A stretch of DNA of 43,958 nucleotides, from positions 1 to 43,958 of the forward strand of contig DDLV01000022.1 in the NCBI GenBank assembly GCA_002340325.1, in the 5' to 3' direction. This stretch comes from Glaciecola sp. UBA2563. Its GTDB lineage: Bacteria > Pseudomonadota > Gammaproteobacteria > Enterobacterales > Alteromonadaceae. This document shows, one piece after another, positions 9,468 through 18,195 of this stretch. Position numbers and translations under genes: made by a program. Below the pieces are notes generated by a model. The model was given only the letters and a program-made list of their open reading frames with translations. It ran no database searches and was not told the DNA's origin. How positions within the stretch are numbered: the stretch's first letter is position 1; the number at the start of each line of letters is the position of its first letter.

Positions 9468-10078
9468 TCTACGTCTGCGGGAATTGTATCTATTGGTGTT
9501 CCGTCATTAGGCCCAACTAAGCCATTTGAACGGCCAGGCGATACTTTGAAATCTGTCTCGTGTGCATACCTAAAGAAAAAGTCACCGGGGAAGCGTCTTT
9601 GATGGCTAACTACGTTAGTTTTAAATTCGTTAGCTTGTTCTACGTTGCCAAGAGGCCCTGTTATCGTAAATGTAACCTCTGCACTCGTGTTGTCGTCCAT
9701 ATCAGGATGTGACAGGATTTGCCCAAATTTCTTAGGCTCGACGCCAATAACTTCTATACCTGTCGCCGCTTCTTCCCAGTACGCGACATAGTGATACACC
9801 CAGCGATTCAGTAGATTTTGACTAAGTACACCTGAGTAAACTTCATCTAATACCGCTGAGACTTCAACTTCCCAGTCGTTTGATTGAACACCTGCTGTAA
9901 GTGCGCCTGCATCGACATTTAGCAAAAGCCCGTTGGCTAGATAAGTGTTGTTGTCGTGGATAGCATCAAATTCGCGATCAGCTAGATAAATATCCGTATC
10001 AAGTTCTAAGTGGACAAGGTTGAACCTTCTACCCGCTTTTTTTGCTTCGAGAATCTGAGGGCTTACTGGACGAGGCAT
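9464..10078 (-). CDS. Tail tip/hub protein, DUF2163-like
   Basis: 204 residues. It lies directly upstream of the J-like gene (4-base overlap) in the position of lambda gpL/K-type tip proteins. The segment LELDTDIYLADREFDAIHDNNTYLANG and the later VEVSAVLDEVYSG and GQILSHPDMD resemble DUF2163/GTA-type tail hub proteins that join the distal tail to the fibre. No peptidase motif was seen. Family assignment is by pattern only. Confidence 0.6.
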   Translation of the reverse strand: MPRPVSPQILEAKKAGRRFNLVHLELDTDIYLADREFDAIHDNNTYLANGLLLNVDAGALTAGVQSNDWEVEVSAVLDEVYSGVLSQNLLNRWVYHYVAYWEEAATGIEVIGVEPKKFGQILSHPDMDDNTSAEVTFTITGPLGNVEQANEFKTNVVSHQRRFPGDFFFRYAHETDFKVSPGRSNGLVGPNDGTPIDTIPADVE

Positions 10079-10698
10079 TAGATGTACTCTATGGCTTCGA
10101 AGCTTATTATTATATAACGCGAGTCGTTTATATCGGCGTTGTAGCCAACATTGCTTGTTCGTATAACGGTTATTGTTGGTGAAATAAAATCAACAGTCTC
10201 ATCAACTGCAACAGGTTTTAATAATGGATCAGATAACCGTATAGTGATATCACCGGACTCATTAGTATCAAATGGATCTGTTATGTTTCCCGTTTGATTT
10301 ATTCCTGTCCAATATGCTTTTGAATGACTTGCAAAATTAAGCATATCATCAGGCATTATGTAATTACTTACATTGGGTAAACCGCCTTTTAACTCGATAA
10401 CCTTAGCGCCTGCGCTAGCTGCGGTTTTAACTTGCAAAAGTGTATCAACCGAGCCTATCGCCTGCCCCAATAATGGAGGTGAAACAGGGAAAGGCGTGTT
10501 TTTACCAACTTGTTTTAAAAAGGCTCTATGCTCACCAACTCTTGAATAATGAATAGGTGGTGTTTGAACTCTTATCTTAGTCTTAAAGCTTTGACGCCTA
10601 CCGATTTGTATATTCCCGCCGCGTGACGTTGATATCTGTATATCTTCGTCATCTTCTATGTTGAAGACTCTAGCAATGAACGTATTAGGTAAAATCAT
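10078..10698 (-). CDS. Minor tail (distal tip) protein
   Basis: 206 residues, located between the tape measure gene and the tip/hub gene, where distal tail proteins are encoded. It is beta-rich (IQIGRRQSFKTKIRVQTPPIHYSRVG; VETFISPTITV-like end). No specific family was recognised. It overlaps its neighbours by 4 bases downstream of the tape measure and by 1 base with the hub gene, so translation is probably coupled. Confidence 0.55.
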   Translation of the reverse strand: MILPNTFIARVFNIEDDEDIQISTSRGGNIQIGRRQSFKTKIRVQTPPIHYSRVGEHRAFLKQVGKNTPFPVSPPLLGQAIGSVDTLLQVKTAASAGAKVIELKGGLPNVSNYIMPDDMLNFASHSKAYWTGINQTGNITDPFDTNESGDITIRLSDPLLKPVAVDETVDFISPTITVIRTSNVGYNADINDSRYIIISFEAIEYI

Positions 10699-12494
10699 CG
10701 TCTGCTATTTCTTGCTAGTGCTTTTTCAATCATTGGGGCCATTGAATTAACCGCTTTTTGATCAATGTACATAGCATTTGGAAAGCTTATATTAACGTTT
10801 GATGGCTGCATCTGTTGATCGCCACCGCTACGCAAAAAGTTTTTTAAGTCTTGGTTTGTACGTGAGTCTACTACTCTTTCGCCTTTATCAAGTAACCATG
10901 TACCTTCACGCGGAATAGAGTCGATACCATCATGGGCTTGACCTCTAATTGCTTGAATATTTGAGTAAACCCCTGCTGTGACAAGTGGTACGGCTGCTAA
11001 ATTTAAAGGGAATGGCATATTCCACGCTTTAACAATTGCCGCTTTACCTGTGACTATAGCCTCTTTTAATGCTGCCGCTTTTGTGATTGCCGCAATTTTC
11101 TTTGAACCAGACTTTCGTAAGTTCGCCAAAGTGTTTTGGTAAAGCTCTTCTTTTTCTAAATCTTCGTCCCTGTCGTCTTTTCCCGGTTTTTTTTCTTCGT
11201 TATTTGTTATATCAGTGGCATCTTCTGAAATATTAACCACTGTGTTTTTAACGCTTTCAGCGACCTTTACGGCGTTTTCTTCTGCTCTAGCAAATATCTC
11301 ATCAATTCGAGCGCGTAACTCTTCTATTGGGATAATGTCATCCGCCGCGCTTTGAACATCTGCAATAGCGCTTTCGACATTTGCCCTTGCGGTTTCTGCA
11401 AAGTTTGCAAACACATCATTTTGTTGGAATTGAAAGCCGTTAACCTTGTCCAGCATTGATTGTGCTGTATCGCTATATTCAGCGAAGAAACCAAGTGTTG
11501 CTTTTAAGGGTGCTGTGATTGATGAAACAATTGAATTTGAAAAAGGAACAATTACATCATTACGAATGAAATCAAATGCACTCGCCCATGTTTCGGCAAC
11601 ACCCCAAACACCAACTTTTAGCAATGCCCAAATACCTTGGAGGCCGTTAAAGGCGTTTTTCATATACGCAACGCCAACGGCCACACCTTCTACAACGGAT
11701 CTAAATGTTTGTCTAAATGAATTACCTTGCTTTGCGTATTCCACGAAAGCTTTTGCAACTTCCTCGATAAATGGTGCTAATTCAGCAGTTGCTTGTTGCC
11801 CTAACCCCTGAACCGCTTTCCTAGCTGAGTTAATTGCATCGTTAGCGGCTTCAATTTTAGCTGCTTCAACACGGTTTATAGCAATACCAAGCTCATTAGC
11901 TTGGCTTATCATGCCTTGTAACCCTTCTGCGCCGAGATTAAGCGTATTAAGCAGTTTTACCCCTTCACTATCAAATAGCTTTTGAGTAATAAAGACTCTT
12001 TCGCCTTGCGTGGCAACGCCTTTCATCTTTTCGGCAATCATTGCAAATTGCTGTTCGGGTGCTAGGTTTTTGATATCTTCAATAGCTATCCCAAGTTGTT
12101 CGAGTGCTATCGCTGCCTCACCTTTGCCCGTTGCAGCCACTTGACCTAATCGGCGGACCATTCGCTGCAAGCCCATATCTAAGGCTTCTTGACTCGCCCC
12201 TGTTTGCTCTGCGGCAAAACGTAAAGAGGCTAACGCTTGCGTCGTTATGCCGAGCCTATCTGATACTTTCGCCAATGAATCTGCTGTGCGTAGAGATTGC
12301 CCAATTAACGCGGTAAATCCACCAATACCAAGCAACGCTGCAATACCTGCTTTTGCACCGCCTAAAGACTTAGTTGCGTTCTGTGTTGACTGTCTAAATT
12401 TATTGAGCGAGCCGCTAGCTTTTTTTAAGTTGTCATTAAATTTTTGGGATCTAAGCCTTAAATCAACGACTAACTGACCTATCTTTTTAGCCAT
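10695..12494 (-). CDS. Tail tape measure protein
   Basis: 599 residues. It begins MAKKIGQLVVDLRLRSQKFNDNLKKASG, a usual start of tape measure proteins, followed by a Gly/Ala hydrophobic helix (about 48-65). The segment VSDRLGITTQALASLRFAAEQTG is characteristic of the family. There are further hydrophobic helices at about 265-310 and 490-510 and long helical stretches. It sets tail length and helps DNA entry. It overlaps the end of the frameshifted chaperone by 8 bases. At about 600 residues it predicts a rather short tail by the usual 1.5 angstrom per residue rule. Confidence 0.9.
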   Translation of the reverse strand: MAKKIGQLVVDLRLRSQKFNDNLKKASGSLNKFRQSTQNATKSLGGAKAGIAALLGIGGFTALIGQSLRTADSLAKVSDRLGITTQALASLRFAAEQTGASQEALDMGLQRMVRRLGQVAATGKGEAAIALEQLGIAIEDIKNLAPEQQFAMIAEKMKGVATQGERVFITQKLFDSEGVKLLNTLNLGAEGLQGMISQANELGIAINRVEAAKIEAANDAINSARKAVQGLGQQATAELAPFIEEVAKAFVEYAKQGNSFRQTFRSVVEGVAVGVAYMKNAFNGLQGIWALLKVGVWGVAETWASAFDFIRNDVIVPFSNSIVSSITAPLKATLGFFAEYSDTAQSMLDKVNGFQFQQNDVFANFAETARANVESAIADVQSAADDIIPIEELRARIDEIFARAEENAVKVAESVKNTVVNISEDATDITNNEEKKPGKDDRDEDLEKEELYQNTLANLRKSGSKKIAAITKAAALKEAIVTGKAAIVKAWNMPFPLNLAAVPLVTAGVYSNIQAIRGQAHDGIDSIPREGTWLLDKGERVVDSRTNQDLKNFLRSGGDQQMQPSNVNISFPNAMYIDQKAVNSMAPMIEKALARNSRR

Positions 12495-12992
12495 TACTTG
12501 CCCCTAAAATAAGATTCATGATTGCTTGATTTCTGCTTTCTTCAGTCGCATTTACAACTTTACTGCGCCACGTTTTCGGGTCGAAGTACACATTCCAAGC
12601 AATTAACTCTGCTTGTGTTATATTTTCTTCAATTTCGTGTGTAAATTTGCCCAGTTTTTCAGCGAGAAAGTAAATGAATTGCGTTTCTTGGTTGTTTAAG
12701 ACTTTTTTGCGACGTCTATCTCGTCAACAGCGCTTAATTCTGCGTAAGCTTCTGCTAAATCGTTTAAATAAGACTGAGGCAGGTCATCAGTAAGTTGTTC
12801 AATAGAATAACTTTCACTTACTACTTTGTTGCCTTTATCATCTTCAAGCGAGTACTTTAGAGCTTCAAGTAACGTGTCTAAATCATCGCCATTAACAGCC
12901 ATTACTTTTTTTAGCTTGGCAATGGATAGTTCTTTAAGAAAAAACGATTCGTTTCTAAACCCTTTAAGTTCTACAGGTATTTTCTTAAACAT
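12487..12992 (-). CDS. Tail assembly chaperone GT fusion made by -1 frameshift
   Basis: Residues 1-97 are shared with the short chaperone. A slip at A AAA AAG (12702-12708) then continues in the -1 frame with VLNNQETQFIYFLAEKLG and ends at 12487, for 168 residues. The extra 71 residues, with FLAEKLGKFTHE and ITQAELIAWNVYF, look like the T part of lambda G-T-type chaperones. The frame is open with no start of its own and ends 8 bases inside the tape measure gene. The position between tube and tape measure genes is the standard one for this device. Confidence 0.8.
12696..12992 (-). CDS. Tail assembly chaperone G
   Basis: 98 residues, the unshifted product. It starts MFKKIPVELKGFRNESFFLKEL and is acidic and helical, as in gpG-type chaperones that coat the tape measure during tail building. 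It ends ...EIDVAKKS just after the slip site. Its ATG overlaps the last base of the tail tube gene, so expression should follow that abundant protein. Confidence 0.8.
   Translation of the reverse strand: MFKKIPVELKGFRNESFFLKELSIAKLKKVMAVNGDDLDTLLEALKYSLEDDKGNKVVSESYSIEQLTDDLPQSYLNDLAEAYAELSAVDEIDVAKKS
12702..12708 (-). promoter_or_regulatory. Programmed -1 ribosomal frameshift site
   Basis: On the minus strand the heptamer A AAA AAG lies in frame at codons 95-97 of the G chaperone, two codons before its TAA. This is a classic efficient bacterial slip sequence, as in dnaX. Slipping back one base opens 71 further codons reaching the tape measure start. I saw no strong downstream hairpin. Confidence 0.82.
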
Positions 12993-13408
12993 TATGCAAC
13001 CGCTACCGCACCGGTGATTTTAATCGTAACCGTTCCGGTTACTACCGCATCAACACCAACATTAATTGAGTCGGCATTTTTAACTAATCCGCTGAAAGAT
13101 AGAGTCGTGCTGTTAGAAAGCGTGATTTGAAACATTTGCACTGCATCTGAAGCGTCTCTTAACGCTTGCTGACCTGCGTCCGCATAATCAGCGTGTATTT
13201 CAAGTGAAAACCCACCAAAGTCTTTTAGACCTATTCGAAATTCTTTCGCCGCTGACGTAAGGTGTGTAACGTCAATTTCGCTGGCTTCACCGTCAAGCCC
13301 TGAAAAGCTTGCAACATTAGCTACAGGCGTCCACACAGGTGAACCTTCTGTGCCTGTGTTGATGGCAAAAATTGCCCCCTGCGAATTTATAGCAGTAGAA
13401 GTAGTCAT
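12992..13408 (-). CDS. Major tail tube protein
   Basis: 138 residues starting MTTSTAINSQGAIFAI. The segment SFSGLDGEASEIDVTHLTS is typical of the siphophage tail tube protein family (TTP, gpV-like), followed by GFSLEIHADYADAGQQALRDA and a beta-rich end. It polymerises into the tail tube around the tape measure. Its neighbours (tail terminator upstream, chaperones downstream) support this. Confidence 0.88.
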   Translation of the reverse strand: MTTSTAINSQGAIFAINTGTEGSPVWTPVANVASFSGLDGEASEIDVTHLTSAAKEFRIGLKDFGGFSLEIHADYADAGQQALRDASDAVQMFQITLSNSTTLSFSGLVKNADSINVGVDAVVTGTVTIKITGAVAVA

Positions 13409-13422
13409 AATATTATCTCTGT

Positions 13423-13794
13423 TTAGTAAGAAATTTTGAAAGTGAGTGTTTGTATATGGATTTCTTTCTCTTGGTCGTAGTCATAATCAGACTGAAGCCA
13501 AGTAGAGTAAAATTCTTTGTTTGAATCTGTGTTTTGTGCGTTCATAGCGTTAAGAACGGCGGTTTTTAGTGCGTCCATTTGTGTGAATGTGTCGCTGACG
13601 CATAATACATCCCATTCTTGAACTGTTAGGCTTGCAATGCCTTGTAAATCAACAATCGGCTCATCTGATTGAAATTCATAAACCAAATGCGGGTAAACCG
13701 GCTCTTTTGTTGGTGCCAGTTTTACTCTTTGCCCGACAATAGCAGTTATTGCAGCGTTATTAGCCAACACTGTTTGTAATTTGCTTGCACTCAT
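13423..13794 (-). CDS. Tail terminator, DUF3168 family
   Basis: 123 residues. The patterns VGQRVKLAPTKEPVYPHLVYEFQSDEP and QEWDVLCVSDTFTQMDALKTAVLNAM match the DUF3168/gpU-like tail completion family, which caps the tail tube at its head-proximal end. It sits between the gp10-like and tube genes as usual. It overlaps the upstream gene by 4 bases. Confidence 0.8.
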   Translation of the reverse strand: MSASKLQTVLANNAAITAIVGQRVKLAPTKEPVYPHLVYEFQSDEPIVDLQGIASLTVQEWDVLCVSDTFTQMDALKTAVLNAMNAQNTDSNKEFYSTWLQSDYDYDQEKEIHIQTLTFKISY

Positions 13795-14255
13795 TTTATT
13801 TGTGTAATTAGCTTGAACATTAATGCGCCTGCTTGCACTTGAGCGCGCCGATATGACCGTTTAAAAGCTGGTCGAATAAATGGTTTTGGTCTAACACCTT
13901 TGTGTTCGACTTCTCGGTAATGAAGCCGCTTAAAAGAGAGTGATTTGGTTTTTCTAGGGCGTATCAGGTATTTACCTGTGCCGCTTTCGATAAAGTCTGC
14001 GTAAAAACCATCTGCACGTCTTGATTTAAACGCGCCTACCTTCGCACCATAACCGCCATGGCGCATTTTTTTGTTCTGATATGAGATAGATTTTCGTAAA
14101 TTGCCAGATTTAACCGGCGCTGCCTTTCGCATTTCTTTTGCTACGACTTGCGACATTTTTGCGTTGCCGCGCTTAATCACGGTATCGGCGGCTTTTCCAC
14201 CCATGCGTTTTAGCTTTTTGCTTAGCTCTTTATACCCGATTAAATCTTCACTCAT
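13791..14255 (-). CDS. HK97 gp10-like head-tail joining protein
   Basis: 154 residues, very basic. The segments KMSQVVAKEMRKAAPVKSGNLRKSI, FYADFIESGTGKYLIRP and KPFIRPAFKRS are the hallmark pattern of the HK97 gp10 family (neck/tail completion). There is an 8-base overlap with the head closure gene. Length is normal for the family. Confidence 0.85.
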   Translation of the reverse strand: MSEDLIGYKELSKKLKRMGGKAADTVIKRGNAKMSQVVAKEMRKAAPVKSGNLRKSISYQNKKMRHGGYGAKVGAFKSRRADGFYADFIESGTGKYLIRPRKTKSLSFKRLHYREVEHKGVRPKPFIRPAFKRSYRRAQVQAGALMFKLITQIK

Positions 14256-14577
14256 ACGCGGTAACAGTGACGCTTATTTTCTTGCGAGAAAAAACGTCTC
14301 CGATTTCTGTGATTAAATATTGTTTGTTTCGGATAGTGACGCGATCACCTATCTTAAGGTTTTGTTCAACCTCATGCGAATAACGCATGTCTAACTGAAT
14401 GCGTCCGACATTGTGATTTGCTTCGTCATCTTCCTGTAAATCGACCGAGACAGGTTTCAAGTCAACGTATCGACCAAATAACGCTTGATATTGCTCTGTT
14501 TCTTCGCCTGCAGCATCGGTTATCAATGCGCGTCTCTCAAAGAGTGCGAAGTTTTGCAGATATCGAGATTTAATCAT
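14248..14577 (-). CDS. Head closure protein (phage head-tail adaptor)
   Basis: 109 residues. The central SHEVEQNLKIGDRVTIRNKQYLITEIGDV segment fits the SPP1 gp16/HK97 gp7-type head-tail joining family, small beta-barrels that close the head after packaging. Position between the gp6-like connector and gp10-like protein agrees. It overlaps the connector gene by 4 bases. Confidence 0.8.
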   Translation of the reverse strand: MIKSRYLQNFALFERRALITDAAGEETEQYQALFGRYVDLKPVSVDLQEDDEANHNVGRIQLDMRYSHEVEQNLKIGDRVTIRNKQYLITEIGDVFSRKKISVTVTAYE

Positions 14578-14888
14578 CGCAAACTTTTAAGTCTTAAATG
14601 GCCGACACAACTTTTTAATATCGCTCTTATCATTTCTTCATCTAAGTTATTAGTGTTATCAAATGAATAACCGGCAACATTAAGAATTGCAGACTTTATA
14701 GACTCGTTTACCTCTATTTCATTATCTACTGATGGATTTGAAAGTGCCTCAACGACTGGCCTGTTTAAAAAAGCTAAAACCCTACCTTTTGCCGCCCCTA
14801 AATCAGTTGCTAGAATATTATCAAACTCTGTTTCTTCGTTTGTTATTCGCAACTGTTCTTTAAGCTCGGAAACCGTTGGAAAATCCAT
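14574..14888 (-). CDS. Head-tail connector, gp6-like
   Basis: 104 residues, all helical: MDFPTVSELKEQLRI, then LGAAKGRVLAFLNRPVV, typical of the HK97 gp6/SPP1 gp15 adaptor family (DNA-packaging/connector, PhageQLRG-like). It would form a ring under the portal. Its ATG overlaps the preceding small gene's stop by one base. Confidence 0.82.
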   Translation of the reverse strand: MDFPTVSELKEQLRITNEETEFDNILATDLGAAKGRVLAFLNRPVVEALSNPSVDNEIEVNESIKSAILNVAGYSFDNTNNLDEEMIRAILKSCVGHLRLKSLR

Positions 14889-15067
14889 TATTTAGCCTTG
14901 TTTTGTGGGCTTCTTTTAGCTTTGTTTTGAGTTGATGTCTTTGCTTTTTCACAAAAACCATTTTTTTGCGCATAAGCAAGCGCAACACTTGGAATGTCAT
15001 CGCCTTGCTTAATAACTGATTGATTATTACCGTCGAGGTAATAAATAAAGTCTTTTGATGCTTTCAT
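14888..15067 (-). CDS. Short gene after the capsid gene
   Basis: 59 residues: MKASKDFIYYLDGNNQSVIK, then GDDIPSVALAYAQKNGF and a Lys/Gln-rich basic tail. Its TAA overlaps the connector ATG by one base. Small genes of this kind often follow the capsid gene in HK97-type modules, but the function is unknown. It starts a few bases beyond an intrinsic terminator, and I see no good ribosome site, so its expression may be low. Confidence 0.6.
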   Translation of the reverse strand: MKASKDFIYYLDGNNQSVIKQGDDIPSVALAYAQKNGFCEKAKTSTQNKAKRSPQNKAK

Positions 15068-15070
15068 AGT

Positions 15071-15093
15071 AAAAAAGGGGGCGTTAACCCCCT
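15071..15093 (-). terminator. Intrinsic terminator after the major capsid gene
   Basis: On the minus strand AGGGGG, loop TTAACG, CCCCCT then a T run. It begins 5 bases after the capsid stop codon. It probably reduces transcription into the connector genes relative to capsid, or is read through under antitermination. Confidence 0.8.
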
Positions 15094-15097
15094 ATCC

Positions 15098-16288
15098 TTA
15101 AGATGCTGCTTGCGTTAACACTTTGATTGCATTGCTGTCTGTTAACATCCCGCCAGTTCTGCGAGTCGTGTAAAAGTGAACATAAGGCTTATTCGTGTAG
15201 GGGTCACGTAATACACGAGTCCCAATGCGATCTACGATGGTGTAAGCTCTCGCAAAGTTGCCGAATAAGATAGAATTAGCATTAGCTGCCATATCTGCCA
15301 TGTCTTCGTTTTCAGTAATTGCATAGCCTAGCAATTGAGATGGTGCCCCTGCTTCGATGCCTGGTCGCCACAGATAATTATTATCAGCATCTTTGAGTAA
15401 TCGAATTTTACTTACGCTGATGTTATTCATCATCCAACCAGCCCCACCTCGATAGCCTTGTTTAAGACTATGTATCAAGGTGATTAGCTCGTCACCTGAG
15501 ACATTTGAAGTTGCAGAGGAAACAAGATTTTGAATGGTACCAAAAGGCCTTGTGTCGTCATTTGTCGTCGCCATAGCGCCAGCAATCATGCCGCGAGGTT
15601 TATTAGTACCATCACCCAAAAGGTATGCCGCCCCCTCTTCTTCGTTGAATGTATATGCAACTTCTGCAGACAACCAACCTTCTGCGTCAAAGAACATATC
15701 ATCAAGAGAAGTTTGAGAAGCTGCAGGGTTTGCATAAATCTCACCCATAGTCGCTGTAATTTGAGCTAGTGTAGGTGAATTTGTCTCCGGTCTTGCCGCT
15801 GTTTCACCCACCCAACCTGATCCAGCGCCACCAAGGTTTACTAACTTCTTGTAATCTGGCGTTGACACTGTGATTTGGCTACATACTTGACGCATTGGAG
15901 ACATATCACGCTCTAATTCAAGGATTGTGCGATCTAGTTCTTCTGGTACAGCAAAACCGCCGTCTGCATCACTTCCTGTGTTAAGAGATTTTGTCTCAAT
16001 CTCGCTTGCATCACCTTTACGCATGAACTTATCAAAACCTTTCTTGTACTCTTCTCGCGCTGCATCAGTGGTACCGGGGCGGTTTTGTTGCTTCTGTAGT
16101 ATTTCCAAGCCTTTCTTGACTTGTTCTAACTCAGTAAGCTTTTCGTTAAGTGTTTCCACTTGTCCTGCAAGTGTTGCTTTCTCTTGCTCGACCGCTTCGA
16201 CACGCTTGTCATTTGTTTTTTTAAACTCGTCAAACTTTGCACCCAGTTCGGTAGCAACGTTTTCGATATCTTTCAATTCGATAGCCAT
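15098..16288 (-). CDS. Major capsid protein, HK97 fold
   Basis: 396 residues. Residues 1-100 are a charged coiled-coil scaffold-like delta domain. IETKSLNTGSDADGGFAVP follows, where the prohead protease probably cuts near Lys100/Ser101 by comparison with HK97. Then come FNEEEGAAYLLGDGTNKPRGM, WMMNNISVSKIRLLKDADNNYLW and LLGYAITENEDMADM, all typical of the family. It has a strong AAGGAGCC ribosome site. Two intrinsic terminators bracket the gene. Confidence 0.95.
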   Translation of the reverse strand: MAIELKDIENVATELGAKFDEFKKTNDKRVEAVEQEKATLAGQVETLNEKLTELEQVKKGLEILQKQQNRPGTTDAAREEYKKGFDKFMRKGDASEIETKSLNTGSDADGGFAVPEELDRTILELERDMSPMRQVCSQITVSTPDYKKLVNLGGAGSGWVGETAARPETNSPTLAQITATMGEIYANPAASQTSLDDMFFDAEGWLSAEVAYTFNEEEGAAYLLGDGTNKPRGMIAGAMATTNDDTRPFGTIQNLVSSATSNVSGDELITLIHSLKQGYRGGAGWMMNNISVSKIRLLKDADNNYLWRPGIEAGAPSQLLGYAITENEDMADMAANANSILFGNFARAYTIVDRIGTRVLRDPYTNKPYVHFYTTRRTGGMLTDSNAIKVLTQAAS

Positions 16289-16308
16289 TTTTTAGGCTCC
16301 TTAAACGT

Positions 16309-16328
16309 AAAAAACCGCAATTAAGCGG
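16309..16328 (-). terminator. Intrinsic terminator between protease and capsid genes
   Basis: Minus strand CCGC, loop TTAATT, GCGG followed by six T. The stem is short, so it may be partial. It precedes the capsid ribosome site by only about 10 bases. Confidence 0.6.
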
Positions 16329-16348
16329 CGTAATAAATTTTAATCAGA

Positions 16349-16996
16349 TTAAATGCTGATTGCTTGTAAGGCTGCGAGAGCCTTTTGAGTGTCATTATCT
16401 GCGTCTCGCAGAGCCTTAAAGCCATCAGCCATAAATGCTTTAGCTTGTGAACGTGTAAAACCTACGTCTCGCAGGCATCTCTCAATCAAGGCAGGTTGAG
16501 GGATTTCACCGGTTTTAAGGGCTGTTTTCACGTCCGAAATTCTTGCTTCATCGTTTGCGGGGAATGTAACTAAAGAAACTTCCCACAAATCTATATCTTT
16601 TAAGATAAATGCGTCTTTTGAATTGTCATATTCATAATCATTTAATGTATAGCCAATCGATAATCCTGAAATAGACCCGGCTTTTAAATGAGAATGTGCC
16701 CGTTTTGCCAACGGATCGTCATCGATTAAAAGCCTACCTTTAACAAACAAGCCATTATCGTCCTCTTTCATTTCTGAATAAACGCCTATAGGCTCATCCA
16801 TCTTATGTTGCCAGAGTAAAGCGGGTAATTGTTCTTTTTCGGACCATTCACTCAGTGAGCGTTCAAATGCACCCTTGGCAACAATATCACTGTAAGAGTC
16901 TTTGACACCAAATACTGAACCGTACCCTTCAAACTCACCTGAGTCTGACACTGATTTAATTTTAAGGCTCGTGTGAAGCCTATTCTTCGTTAGCAT
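16349..16996 (-). CDS. Prohead protease, HK97 family
   Basis: 215 residues from the ATG at 16996, chosen because AGAGGAAGAAG lies 6 bases before it; an ATG at 17020 lacks a ribosome site. The catalytic pattern is visible: GYGSVFGVKDSYSDIVAKGAF, WQHK with the His, and SISGLSIGY with the Ser (peptidase family U35/S78). It processes the capsid delta domain. The last about 55 residues are an extra basic and acidic tail. It overlaps the portal gene. Confidence 0.92.
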   Translation of the reverse strand: MLTKNRLHTSLKIKSVSDSGEFEGYGSVFGVKDSYSDIVAKGAFERSLSEWSEKEQLPALLWQHKMDEPIGVYSEMKEDDNGLFVKGRLLIDDDPLAKRAHSHLKAGSISGLSIGYTLNDYEYDNSKDAFILKDIDLWEVSLVTFPANDEARISDVKTALKTGEIPQPALIERCLRDVGFTRSQAKAFMADGFKALRDADNDTQKALAALQAISI

Positions 16997-18194
16997 CGGC
17001 TTCTTCCTCTGTTCGGCCATTTATAACCATATTCATAGGGGTTAAATAGATATCACCGCCCTCTCGCGGGTTCATATCTTCTTTTTCTCTTATCTCGTTG
17101 GGTGACATAGCGCCGTTTTGCACCATTCTTGTGTAAAAATCTGCTCTTGCTTTCATATCACCACGTAGTAATGCGTTAACATTGAACTTGGCATATATTG
17201 TGCCCTGTTCATTTTCTGGAAATAAGGAAACATTGATGCGGCTTTCAAGCTTAGTTATGTAGGGCATCAAGGAATAATTAACAAAATCCAAGCCCTGATG
17301 TTCAATATTAGAAAATGTTGCTCTCTCTAAATCCCCAATCATATGCGGAGGGACGCGGAAAATACCCGCTATCTCGCTTCGTTGGTACTTTCTAGTTTCT
17401 AAAAACTGTGCATCTTCGGGGGTGATCGATACCTGAACCCATTCCAACCCACCCTCTAGTATTAACGGCTTAAAACTGTTGCCAGAACCTTGATATGTTT
17501 CCAGTTCGGTTTTAAGCCGATTAAATTGCTCATCCGTTAACTCGCCTTGGGTTTTAAAACCACCAAAGGGGCTAGCACCATTTTTAAATAATGATGAACC
17601 ATGCTGTTCTGTTGCTTTTGCAAGACCTAGCGCGTGTCTCGTTTGTCCTATCGGGCTAACTGGTGTTAAACCGTCGAGCGTAAATGTTCTAAAATGCAAT
17701 ATCTCGTTTTGGCTTAACGTTGCAGTGGTGCCATTTTTAAACGTCACGTCATATTCAACTGAATAATCATTGTTTAATTTTGGCTTGACCGCTGATGGTG
17801 ATAAAGGAAGTAGTTCAGTAACACGACCATTAACCCAATTAATATAACTATAATGGGCGCCTGTTAAGCATAAGTGCGCCATAACTAGTTCTTTCCACTC
17901 TTGTGAAGTCATGTAGTCATTAGGGGCGACTTTTAGTATTCGGTGTAAAGAGTGATCGCTATAAATCTCTTTTGATACGCCTAACTCTCTCATGACAGAG
18001 AGAGGTAGCATTCCAACTGATTCAGAAAGCACTTTTATGCACTGATAAACTGTGCTTATTTGCATAGCATTGGCAGACGTAATTTGAATGCCGCTATCAG
18101 TGTCATACCAAGAGCCAAGAACAGTAGCCAACTTTTCGGACGTATCAATAATCTCGGTATTTTTACGACCAAAAAGCCTTTTTATAAAATTCAT
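16980..18194 (-). CDS. Portal protein, HK97 family
   Basis: 404 residues. Familiar segments are IQITSANAMQISTVYQCIKVLSES, ILKVAPNDYMTSQEWKELV and IAGIFRVPPHMIGDLERATFSN, then EQQGLDF-like IEHQGLDFVNYSL. It forms the dodecameric DNA entry ring at one capsid vertex. It begins 1 base after the terminase stop and is followed by overlapping protease, the usual HK97 order. Confidence 0.94.
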   Translation of the reverse strand: MNFIKRLFGRKNTEIIDTSEKLATVLGSWYDTDSGIQITSANAMQISTVYQCIKVLSESVGMLPLSVMRELGVSKEIYSDHSLHRILKVAPNDYMTSQEWKELVMAHLCLTGAHYSYINWVNGRVTELLPLSPSAVKPKLNNDYSVEYDVTFKNGTTATLSQNEILHFRTFTLDGLTPVSPIGQTRHALGLAKATEQHGSSLFKNGASPFGGFKTQGELTDEQFNRLKTELETYQGSGNSFKPLILEGGLEWVQVSITPEDAQFLETRKYQRSEIAGIFRVPPHMIGDLERATFSNIEHQGLDFVNYSLMPYITKLESRINVSLFPENEQGTIYAKFNVNALLRGDMKARADFYTRMVQNGAMSPNEIREKEDMNPREGGDIYLTPMNMVINGRTEEEADANEE

Positions 18195-18195
18195 A

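Noticed and set aside
11446..11811. Plus-strand frame in the tape measure gene
   Set aside because: Long tape measure genes often leave open shadows; no start signal or known pattern.
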